A stretch of 64,000 nucleotides of DNA from Uranotaenia lowii (lineage: Eukaryota > Arthropoda > Insecta > Diptera > Culicidae): assembly GCF_029784155.1 (NCBI RefSeq), contig NC_073693.1, forward strand, positions 238,174,250 to 238,238,249, in the 5' to 3' direction. This document shows positions 13,401-25,400 of this stretch, one piece after another. A program made the position numbers and the translations under genes. The notes beneath the pieces are model-generated. The model saw only the letters and a program-made list of their open reading frames with translations, ran no database searches and had not been told where the DNA came from. How positions within the stretch are numbered: the first letter of the stretch is position 1; each line of letters starts with the position of its first letter.

Positions 13401-16400
13401 AAAAATATTGATAAAAAAATGAGTGATTATTTGAAAAATACTTCAACACCAACAGTGGTGGTATAGGATGAGGAAACGATTAAAAAATTCTAGATGATAT
13501 AAAGCCAACCCGGCATACTGGGTCAAGTATTTTACGGCATCGAAAAATATTAAAATTTATACATTTATTGTTCGATTTTTCAAATTTTATATGACAAAGA
13601 AAAAACTAGCTTGATATGCGAAAAGTTATGTCATCATCATTTTGTTATCATTCAGAAATAACTTTATTACATTATATTGAATTAAAAATTGCATCTGTGT
13701 GGCGTTATATAAATGTTGCATCTCACCCCGATTTTGCATGATGCCACGTTTGACGGTTTAACCTTGCCAACAACACTAAGCGAAAAAAAACGTGTTTGGC
13801 TCGAAATACCCTCCCATGACCTCAACATTTCTCCAGTCAATTGCAAATGCCTACAACACGATGCTCGCTGTCACATTTTCCGAAAGTGTCGTTTTAGACC
13901 CTATTATAAGGTTGCCAGAATTTTTCAGCACGTATTTGGGCCGGACTAATCCGGCAAGTTTATATAAAAATCTGGCACAATCCGGGCATTTGATTTCAGA
14001 ATTGACGACCTAAATCCGGGCAATATCCGGGCAAGTTTCGTCAAAACTCAGAACTTCCTCAACAAAAATAAAAAAAAAATGAAATTTTTCATCAAAACTC
14101 ATCGACTGATGAAATTCGGGCAACCGGGCCGGGCCAGACTGTTTCCTTATTTTGTTTCAAATATCCAGGCAAACCCGGTTAAAACCCGGCAATCTGGCGA
14201 CCATTCCAAAGAACATTAGGAGAGAGTGGGGATACTTGATCCCCTTTTCTTATTTTCACCATATCTTTTTGGAAAAATTTAGCAACTTGCCGTCTTTGAC
14301 ATTTTCTGACAGCTTGTAACTTCAAGTTTCTATGCTCCTAAAATTAGAACGAAAATTGCGATTTTTCTGAAGTTAGGGGAGACTTGATCCCCTATTGAAG
14401 GAGACTTGATCTTTTATTCAGGAAGCCCTAATCCCCTAAAGCCCCCCCCCCCCCCCAGCCCTAATAATTGTTTGAAAATCAAACAAAATCCCAAGATAGA
14501 ATGTTAATTGACTATTTTGGTCATGTTTGTTCTCATTTCATAATTTATAGCAGACATAAGAAGAAAATTCTATAACTTTGTCTCAACGCTAATAACATTG
14601 CATACTTAAAGGCGCTATTTTTTATAATTAAGAGAAAATTAATTATTTTTGCTCTTTTCTTTAGACAAATGTTTGATAAATATTTGTTTTTGGATAAATA
14701 TTAGTAATTTCGTAATCAGCAATCATAACGATCAATTCAAAAAAAGAATATGTCGTTTGGAAGGGGGTCAATTGTACCCAACTCTAGGGGATCAATTGTA
14801 CCCATAATCAACATTTTAGAAAACTTTTTCTGAAAAAAGTTGAGAGTTTTCCATTGCTTTGAAAATATGGCATTATGAAGTTCATTTTACGCTCGAATGA
14901 TTGATACATTGGAACAAATTTTTTTTTCATAATTTTCCCATGTAAGGAACATTTTGAAGTGATGAAAAAAGATCTTCAAGTTACATTTTGTGAAATTTTT
15001 CAAACAAAGCTCAATTACTCAAACGATTATTTTGTTAAAATTTTTTGAACTACAAGCATTGTTATTTTGCTCATTTTGGCACATTTTTCTAGAACATATG
15101 ATTTTTGTAAGACATTCCAGTTTCGAGATATAGCTAAGGAATCAAGTATCCCCAGAAATCAAGTATCCTCATTCTCCCCTACAATTGTTTGGTTTATTCG
15201 ATTTCATTGTCAATGAAAAAAGTTCTCGGTTTTTAAAGAATGTATAAAAAGTACGGGGACCTTAATGTCACTTGTATAATTTTTACTAATTTAACTTCAT
15301 TATATTACATGAAATCTCAAGTTTTTTATTTCCAATAAACGGAATTATTTTGAAATTTAGATCTATAGAGATCGATGAACACGGTGGTTAATACTTAGTT
15401 TCCAGATTTTTATTCTATTTGCAGCATCTTGGGCCTGGCACTTCTCAACCATAACTCAGATTTCTTTGCTATCTTAAACCAACTTAGAAAATGCAAATTT
15501 ATGAAACTTTTTTTTATCATACCTTTTTCCGGTGATTATAAGTCTTCAAAACATTCTACAAAGTTGTTCAATTGTATAAAGTACATATCTTTGTCGAACA
15601 TTGTAAGCATGTAAAATGTAAGTGTTTAGAGTTATATTGACTAATTGCATAAAATAAAAGCTCAATTTCAAGAACAATCGGCAGCTTTCGGCAGCTCGCA
15701 CTATATGCAAATTGATCATCACGGTTTTGTCTATAGAACACTGTAAAAATCGTGTGTATTCACTAGTATCCAAGCGAGATACATCTATTTTGCTTTTGCA
15801 TCTTTGTCAAATAGAAAAACAATGATATATGCATCAACAGCGCATTCCAAACAGCACAGTATTTTTTGCATCTTCTTTGTTATTTAAAATGTGCTGTTTT
15901 AGTACATAGAAAAACAAACAACCATGGCAAAGCAAAATAGATGTATCTCGCTTGAATACTCGTGGATACACACGACTTTTTCAGTGTTTCATAGACAAAA
16001 TCTTGATGATCAATTTGCATACAGTACAAGCAGCCGAAAGTTGCCGATTGTTCGTGAAATAAAGGCTGAAATATTGAGCACTGATTTTATGCAAATTCTT
16101 AATATAGCTCTAAAACCTTAAATTTTTCATATTTACAATGTTCAACAAAAATATGTATTTTGTTCATTTTAACAACTTTGTAGAATGTTTTGTCGGGGAG
16201 TTTTTTCCGGCTTGCAGTCTTTTTTTTCGGCTTAAACGACGTATTGATTTACGTTTCCAGCGTTTCGATTCTTATTGGATCTTCTTCAGGGACTGTGTTT
16301 ATTTAGTTAGTTCTGCTGATCACAATTTATGATCTCTTACCGAAAAGATGCCGTTTTCTTGTGAGTGTCGACTCGACTGGTCGTGTATAGCTGTCTTTTG

Positions 16401-19400
16401 ATCTGTTTTCCGAATATTTTAATTTATTTTGTTTTTTAAGATATAAGGTGTAGTGTATCGACTTACTGCGTACAGCTGTTTGCGAATAAAAATCAGTTTG
16501 TCTAGTACCTATATTTGGGATTAATTTTTCACAGAATCGAACTTTTGGAATAGTCTTCACTTTGCACTTACTTTGTTTTGATAAAAAATCAGTTGTTGTG
16601 TATGTGTGTTGATGGTGTAGTTTTTTGTGTGTATTTTTTATTATCTGGCAGTTTGCTTATTTTTCCGAGTAATTGGAAAATGTTTGCGTATGAAGAAAGG
16701 ATATTTTCAGTGTCTTTCTTAATGTTTTCAATATTTTTAGTTGTTTTAATGTGGCAGCTTTCCAATATCTTCAGTTTTTCCTGGTTGTTTCCCCTGTCGA
16801 TAATCCTGGCTCCTTCATTGTCGAAAAGGTGGTGATCTCGTGATCCAGAAGTGCAGTTTGATGACTCAGCTTTGCAATTGGGTAGTCTGCTTTGATGCAT
16901 CCAAGTTCTCATAAACTTTTTAATTCGTTTGTTTGACATCGATGTTGAGACAATTGCTGCTTTAGTTTCAAACTAGTAAGTCCTATGTAGCAAGCTTAAC
17001 ATTTTTCCCCCACGCTTTCATCATTTCTTTCCGGTTTCTCTTCTCCGTTACATTTTATTTTGTAAATTACATTTGTGTTTTATCCATATGGTGTTTTATC
17101 TTTGACTAAAGAGAAGATCGATCAAATCATCTGTTTGCTGGCGATTTTTATGTTTATGTTTTATGATCAGCAGAACTAACTAAATAAACACTATTTTGGT
17201 CCCTGAAAAAGATCCAATAAGGATCGAAGTGTTGGAAATCTAAATCAATACGTCGTTTTTGCTAAAAACAAGACTGCAAGCCGGAAAAAACTCCCCAAAA
17301 AAATATATTTCCAGTCGAATTTTCCACCACAAAAAGTAGAATGTTTTGAAGATTTTAAAATTACCAGGAAAAAGTTATGATAAATAAACATATTTTTTAA
17401 GGTTATTTACATATTTTACACTGTAACTCAAAAAGATTGTTTCATAAACTTGACGTATAAGAAAAAGTTTCATAAATTTGCATTTTAAATAAGTTTGTCA
17501 AAGATAGCAAAGAGATTGAATTTACGGTTTGAAGGTTAGATTTTTCATCTCACTTATAGAGGATTAATAAAAAATTCATATCAATTTCTTGTAGAGCTCA
17601 TTCTACTGTAAAAATTTCCCCAAGACACGTTGAAGATGAAATATAAAACAAAAAAGTTAAAAGCAACGATCAAGTTTTTAATATTTTTGACCACTGTGCA
17701 GTGCATCCGTGCAAAGAACTATTTTATCAGAGCTACAAGACGAACTGGCCAACTAGTTGTCAAGAGACTGAAAACTGAATATGAGAAAATAAGATTCAAC
17801 CTGATAGCTGCAAAACTTTAAACCAGTGTTCCTGGTTCTATCAAATCTTGCACTACATAAAGTTTCAAGCCCCGCCTAAAGTTTCACTTAAAGCGCAACG
17901 GCGTAAGACCAATGAAAAAGTAAGACTACTGGTATTAAACTTCGAAACTATGTATATTCAAAACTTTTACTAAAAGAAAATTGCTATTTTTTTTTAAACT
18001 CTCACATCACCGCTTCCACTAATCGCTACCGCACGAACCGCCAACTGACATCACCACCGCCATTGTATAGGGTAACGGACTTATTTTGGACCGCTTTGGG
18101 AAGTGGCTATGCTATTTTCTGGAATAAAAAAGCATATGTTACAATTTTGGACTACTTTATCCGTTCATTACGAAGATCAAGGCTTTTTCTAACGAAAAAT
18201 GTCGTCGTTTGTTGCAATGTAACAAGATTTAAGCCCAAAAACACGTTTCTTTAATCATTACTCTGGTCAGTATTTTGGACCACCAGTTTTTTTTATTTTG
18301 GACCACCCTTTGGACCTATTTCGGACCACCCTTAAACTAAATAAGTTTTTTTTTCTAAAATTTGCTATTTTTCGACAGCGATTGATGCGCAATTATGCGA
18401 ATTATTCAGATAATTTTGTCTTTTCTTATTGTTATAGACTAGTCAAGTTTTGTTTGTTCGATAAGAATAAAGTAAAAACATTAAAATTCCTGTTATATAG
18501 TGTGTTCCAAATGTTATGAAAATTCTGACAGCACACTGAAATCTTGACGAAATTTGTTCTGCAGTGTTCAATACTGGCCAGTTGACTTATCTTTTAGCTC
18601 AATTTTCAGAACCCAAATCTCCTTCAGGCGACCCAATGATAAGTTTAGAACTTCGCGACATCAATTGATGCATGTTGACTTCCAAAGCCTTAGAGAATTT
18701 GGTTTGGCTTCAGTTCTGTAGATAGATTCAAATTTAAAAATGTGCGAGATTTATGCTAGCTTTTTGTCCAGATTTTTTTCACAAACATTGAGTTTTAAGT
18801 TTGATACTTACTTTGTTCTAGGATAAAATTTATCGTTGGAGTAATTTTCCAACAGTTTTATTTATAATTGCATAACCACAGGGGTTGAAAAACTAGATTT
18901 TTAGTACTTTATCGCTTGTAAATTTTACACATTTTAACCACCTATTCCCAAGTTTTGAAACATATACAGCTATAATTGAATATATTATTTGATAAAATTG
19001 TTCTAATATTAACTGAGATATTTCAACTGTTACAAAAATTAAACTCATTGCATATTTGCCGATTTGTAGTCGTTTTTATTCCAAACTCCTTCTTTAGATG
19101 GGTTTTATATTTCGTTTGTTCTACCTACCCAAGTTTTTTTCCTCGAAAATCATTCCTGAATGCACTCATTTTACTGGCAACCCTAAACGGATGATACTTT
19201 TAAACCAAACATTCAATAATTTTTCATAAAACATAAAATACAATGACTTAATAAAAAATTGGTGCAAGTCCAAGTTTTCATGTTTTAAGGCTTCTTTAAA
19301 CTGTAGCTTCTAACAACTGCTTATCAAACAGTTGCCATTGATGGAGATTGTGAGATTAACGTGATTTAAAGCATAGTGCACAAAAAGTAAGTTAAAACTA

Positions 19401-22400
19401 TGATTGGCTTGGTTTTATGCCGATTAAAGTGAACCTCGCCTAATGGCAAGTTTGGGCTTTGGCGAGTTGATTAAATAAAATTATGCTTAAATTCCAAATT
19501 CAATTCATAATGAGTGATTGAAATAGTGTGCATAATTTTTTCATTTCGTCGTACAGCGTCTTATTACGTTCCTGAACATTCAACAGCAAGTATAATACCC
19601 AGGTTATGTTGAGTGATCCAAAATAAGTCCCTAAGGAATAAAGTAGGACCTATTTTCGACATGGGTCAAATTGCTATTAAAACCAGTTATTTTGCTTTTT
19701 CGAGCTTGCAAAATAGTTTTCACGTGTGCTGTGAACATGTTTGTATTTGTAAAATTCTTCACAACTATGCAGCAAACCTCTTGAAAGTTGACTCCAATAA
19801 TGGCACGTCCTTCTGAAATGGCCCTGATTCGGTCCAACTGTGAAAATTCAAAACTTTATTTTCAATTTTCTCTCCGTTATCAGCTTACTTAAATGAAATG
19901 TTAGATGTAATTTGAATCATTAGAAATAGCTTCAACTATATTTGTTCAAAATTTTCGAGTTTAACATGATTTATGAGAGAAATATTGGCAAAAAGCTTCA
20001 AGGTGGTCCAAAATATGTACCCGGTCCAAAATAAGTCCGTTACCCTACCTGCTCAATAGACTGAGTCGTATTGGGTTTTGAACTTCTCGAACCCTGGGAT
20101 CTAAATGACTTCGTTTTGGTTCAAAACTCATCCATGATTGTTTTTTCACAATTTTTAAGTACCGTTTTCATGAGTAAATTTGAACTTTTAGGTTTGTATG
20201 GAAAAATTTAATATTTTGTACTGGAAAATCAACATCATTCTTGTTTCTTCTGTGGAACAGCTCATGCAAATAGTTTTTGTGAAAATTTATGAATTTTTGA
20301 AAGGAATTTTTCCGCTGAACACTTTGTCGAAGACCGCTCCATCGTATTTTATTTGACAAAAAAGTTATTAGCTGTTCAACAGGGGTAAGTTTTTCGGCAT
20401 TGATGAACAATGAATACAATTGACATCACTGCTTGTGCCCCGCGAACTGCCGCTGGAAGCATAATTGTCACATGTTACATTTTGATATGTGAGGTACAGA
20501 CCCCGTTCGATTTTGGCAACATTCGATTTTGGCAACATTCGATTTTGGCAACATAAAATTTACGGGCGTGTTGCCAAAAACGAACGGGGTCTGTATTTTG
20601 ATTTCTACCGCCTCGTAGCGATGAATATTTTTATTTTATTTAATAAAAACATGTTTTTTAGAGTGAACTTGATGTTTCTATAAAACAATGGCAAACAAAA
20701 ATTTTGAAATTAGTCCTCTAGACACCAAAAAGTAGGAAATTTCAGAATGTAACATGTGACAATAATGCTTCCAACGGCAGCGAAGTATGGCATGAAAAGT
20801 TGTCATTCAATACCTCCCTAGGCACCCAACAGTGGTGTCAATTGAATTTATTGTTTATCAATGCCAAAAGACACACCTTTGTGAAACAGCTAATAACTTT
20901 TCTATATTATGAGATACGAAGTTATGGTCTTGCACAAAGTTGTTGATCAGAAAATTTGCTCTCGAGAAGTTATAAAGTGGCAAAAAAACTATTTGCAGGA
21001 ACGGTTCCACAGAAGAAACAAAAACTATGTTAATTTTTCAGTACAAAATATTAATTTTTTCCATACAAACCTAAAAGTTCAAATTTACTAATGTAAACGT
21101 TACTTTTAATTTCTACAAAAAATCACGGATGAGTTTTGAACCAAAACGGAGTTTTTTAGACCCCAGGGTTTGAGGAATTTAAAAATTACCCAAAATCGAC
21201 TCACTCTACTGCTTATCTCAATTCCTCGATTATCCGCCAATATGAGCAGTCACCATCAACAGACACCCAACGAGATAACACCCACAGCATATCGAAATAA
21301 ACTAAATCAAACATGAGTGATATGAAAAATAAAACAAACCTAAAATTTGTAAAGTAAACTATGTAATAAACAGAAAAGGTTAGCCTCCAATAAGTCAGCA
21401 TAACAAACCCTTAAAAGAACATTATGTTCACTGGGAATGTTTGAATTTGTCAAGTGAATTAAAATAAACTAAGTGAAGTGGGAAAAGAAAAAAAGTTAAC
21501 CGGATATCTCGTACTGAGATAATTCTTGAGATTTTATTAAATAATGCATCACTTAAAAGTTAACTTAAAGATATGACTAGCTAGCATCTTACAATTTCTG
21601 AAATCAATAATCTACGTTGTACTGTGTATGTCAGATTGCTAGAAAACCGAGATTCGACCTCATGACCGTTACCAGAGAACACTATGGTAATATCCAATAC
21701 GCCACGGTCTGCTGCGCAATTTTGGATTTCTTCCCAAAATTTTAACACCAATGAAAGAATGTTTGGCTCTATGTTTTACAACTACCCCGTTAACCCATTT
21801 TTTTTTTGTTTCGATTATAGTCGTTTTTAACATCTTTTATGTCATTCGCGACTTATATCAACCATGCAGTTGACCGGCAGTCATTGAAAAACTTATCCGG
21901 TACGATATTTACTCTTGGGTTCGAACTCACGGACATAGGCTCAGAAAGCAACTGACTTGCTTACTTACTTACTTACTTAATGATCCCGCGCCGATCCACC
22001 GGTGCATAGGGCCGCTGTAAAAGACCTCCACTGTTGACGATCCGGAGCCAGCGTCTTCACCTGGTCCCAGTCAAGATTCTCGTCGACAGTTCGGATTTCA
22101 GCGGCTAGGCTTCGCCGCCACGAGTTTCTGGGTCTGCCTCTTCTTCGATGACCTTCTGGATTCCAATCTAGCGCCTCTCTGCAAATCTCGCTTTCATCTT
22201 TCCGCAGCGTGTGCCCAATCCATCTCCACTTACGTTCCCGAATCTCGATTTCTAGCGCCCTTTGATGACACCGGCGATGTAGTTCCTCATTTGAGATCCA
22301 GTTGCTAGGCCACCAAGCGCGGATGATATTCCGCAGGCAGCGATTTACAAAAACTTGCAGTTTTCGCGTCGTTACCGTCAAACGGGGCATCATGCAACAG

Positions 22401-25400
22401 CGGGGTTCGATGCAACATTTATATAACACTACATTAAATCAAGTTTTAATTTAATGTATTGTAATAAAGTTATCTTTTAATGATCACAAAACGATGATGA
22501 CATAATTTCTCACATCTTAAGCTAGTTTTCTTAAGATTTTTATTTTTATGTAAAATTTGAAAAATCGAGCAATAAATGTACATAAATGTATGCCAAAAAA
22601 AACTTTATCCAGTATGACGGATCGGCTTGATAATATTACCTACAAACTTTTTACTGGTTTCCTCATGTTATACCAACATTGTTGGTGTAAAAATATTTTT
22701 CGAACAATCACCCAATTTTTTTAAATAAATATTTTTCAAATTCCGTTATGTGTCTGGGGTTTAATGCAACAAAATGCAAATCAAAGAAATACCTGGTAAA
22801 TCTCGTTTCCATGTGTTGGAATATGAATGTTTTGCATCACGCCTTTGTAAACATTGGAATTTTATTCATCGAAACATTTATTTTCATGATTTCAGCTTTT
22901 AGAATTTTTCGTAGTATTATTCAACCCCTAAATGTATGCAGCATCTTCATTTTCAGAAAAAATGTGAAAATTAGTAATTACAGACCCAAAAACTACTGCA
23001 ATTGGTGTTGTCATGCGTAATGGTCTTTAAGGCATCGCTAATATATTCAAAACTATAAATTTTCGTACGTGTTCATATGATTTTTCATTAAAAACAAAGT
23101 TTGTTGCAAGTTACCCCATTTTCTAAGGAGGGTGAAAATCGCATGTTTTTAAAAAATTAAAAATAACTGAAGAAACCTATAATTTTTCTAACAACGCCAA
23201 TTTGATACCCCAGCATCCTTAAAACTTTTGATGCATAATGGGTAGGATTAATTGTGAACATACGTTTTTTAGAAGCCATTGAAGTTGAAAATTGTTGCAT
23301 GTTGCCCCAGTTGACGGTACCGCATATGTGCACCAAGTTTCGCATCCGTACAGCAATACGGATTTGACGTTTGAGTTGAAGATTCGGATTTTTGTTCGTA
23401 GAGAGATCTGGCGTGAACGCCAGATGTTTCGGAGACTCGCAAACGCAAATCGGGCCTTTCTGATCCGGGTTTCGATGTCTTTCCTGGTACCACCATCAGG
23501 CGTTATCTGGCTACCAAGATACTGGAAGCACTCCTCTCTCTCAACCCGCTGCCCAGCTACCATGAAACTGGAGGGATTTGCTGTGTTGATCTCCATCGAC
23601 TTGGTCTTTCCGACATTGACTTTGAGACCTGCTGCCTTGGAACTTTCGGTGAGGTCGTCGAGTTTGCTCTACATATCCGGTTGTGTTTGGGCGAGCAAAA
23701 CAATATCGTCAGCCAGGTCAAGGTCGTTCAATTGCTCCATTGTTGAAGGATTCCACGGCAATCCTCGGTTCTGTGCACAGTCGATCGATCCAGTCAGAAT
23801 CTCATCCATTACGATGAGAAAAAGTAGCGGTGATAAAATACATCCTTGTCTCACTCCAGCAGTTACCGGGATTGGTTCGGACAAGACACCATCGTGCAAG
23901 ACCTTGCATGAAAATGCCTCGTATTGTGCTTCGATGAGATGGACTAGTTTCTCTGGGACCCCTCGTCGCCTTAGAGCAGCCCAGATGTTTTCATGGTTAA
24001 GTCGGTCAAATGCTTTATCGAAATCAACGAAAACCAGCAGAAGAGAATCCTGGAATTCGTTGATTTGTTCCAGTATGATTCGTAGCGTTGTGATGTGGTC
24101 CACACATGATCGTCCGGATCGGAATCCAGCTTGTTGCCGTCGGAGTGTAGCGTCAATTTTCTCCTGGATCCTGTTCAGGATCACTTTGCAGAGTACTTTG
24201 ATGGTTGTCAGGTCTCCTTTCTTCGGGACCTTTACGAGGATACCCTGCATCCAGTCGGCCGGGAATGTTGCAGTATCCCAGATGTCAGCGAAAAGACGGT
24301 GCAACATTTGTGCTGACAGGGCAGGGTCGGCTTTGAGCATTTCAGCAGGGATGCAATCGATCCCAGGTGCTTTGTTGGATTTCATGTTCTTGATTGCCGC
24401 TTCTATTTCAGCCAGCGAAGGCACTTCCGAGTTGACGCCATTTATGCGACTTACTGTTGGCGCTTCGAGCTGCGGATTCTGTTGGCCATCGCTATTCGTG
24501 ACTCGGAAGAGTTGTTCGAAGTGCTCAGTCCATCGTTTGAGCTGATCTGTTCGATCGGTCAATAACTGACCTGCTCGGTCTTTCAGCGGCATTCTTGCAT
24601 TAGTCCTTGCACCACTGAGGCGGCGAGAAATGTCATAAAGTAATCGGATATCTCCATTGGCGGCGGCTCTTTCTCCCTCTTCGGCTAGGGAGTTTGTCCA
24701 GGCTCTCTTGTCTCGTCTACAAGCTCGTTTAACTGCCTTTTGCAGCTCCTCATATCGTAAGCGGGCGGCTGCATTGGCTGACCCGGTACATGCCTGCTCA
24801 ATTCCGACTTTCGCCTTTCTCCGATCATCGATCATCCTCCAAGTTTCATCCGACATCCATTAACTTCTTCTTCCACGAACTTTACCGAGAGTACCATGGC
24901 TCGTCGTGATAAAGACATTCTTGATTCCACACCACTGTTCTTCGACTGTTCCGTCTGTCGGCAGCTCCGAGGCTCGGGATTCTAGCTGTTCAACGTATGC
25001 CCTTTTCACTTCTGGATTCTCCAACCGGCGGACGTCTTATCGACACCCGACTTTCTCCTCGCGCCGTTGGACACGCGCAACTCTCAGTCGTATTTCGCCA
25101 AGGACGAAATCTCCATTTTCGGCTGATGCAGATGTGGTCAATTTGATTTTCTGTTCGGCCATCTCGGGATACCCAAGTGACCTTATGTGCTGGTCGATGG
25201 GGGAAGAGCGATCCACCGATCACCATGTTGTTGTTGTTGCCACAAAATTCTACAAACAGCTCTCCGTTTTCGCTCATCTGTCCTAGACCATGGCGCCCCA
25301 TGATGCGCTCAAGGTCCTGATTGTCGGAGCCAATTTTTGCGTTGAAGTCGCCCAAATGGATTTGAATGTCACCCTTCGGAATTTTCTCTACCACGCTGTT

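Larger units (their letters stand above)
16193..17335 (-). mobile_element. Penelope-like element remnant 2 with inverted ends
   Basis: The insertion is bounded by GTAGAATGTTTTG on both sides (16180-16192 and 17336-17348), a 13-bp target duplication. The uninterrupted left foldback arm shows the pre-insertion sequence. Its two ends are inverted: GGGGAGTTTTTTCCGGCTTG on the left, and the complement CAAGCCGGAAAAAACTCCCC on the right. Arms of about 130-170 bp carry a CTGAAGAAGATCC...ATCGAAACG motif. Between them lies the C-terminal coding part of a Penelope-like protein on the minus strand. The layout matches the inverted partial copies known for Penelope elements. Confidence 0.75.
15430..17547. 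mobile_element. Palindromic foldback element split by a Penelope-like insertion
   Basis: The left arm, about 15430-15790, is repeated inverted at 15924-16192 and, after an interruption, at 17336-17547. Shared landmarks are the AAAATAGATGTATCTCGCTTG block, the TGATCAATTTGCATA block and GTAGAATGTTTTG. The interruption is exactly the Penelope-like element described below. The outer ends are approximate and I see no clear duplication there. Confidence 0.7.

Noticed and set aside
23292..24545. 417-codon plus-strand ORF
   Set aside because: It is the antisense shadow of the RTE-like reverse transcriptase on the minus strand, whose motifs are clear. The plus frame has no recognisable domain.
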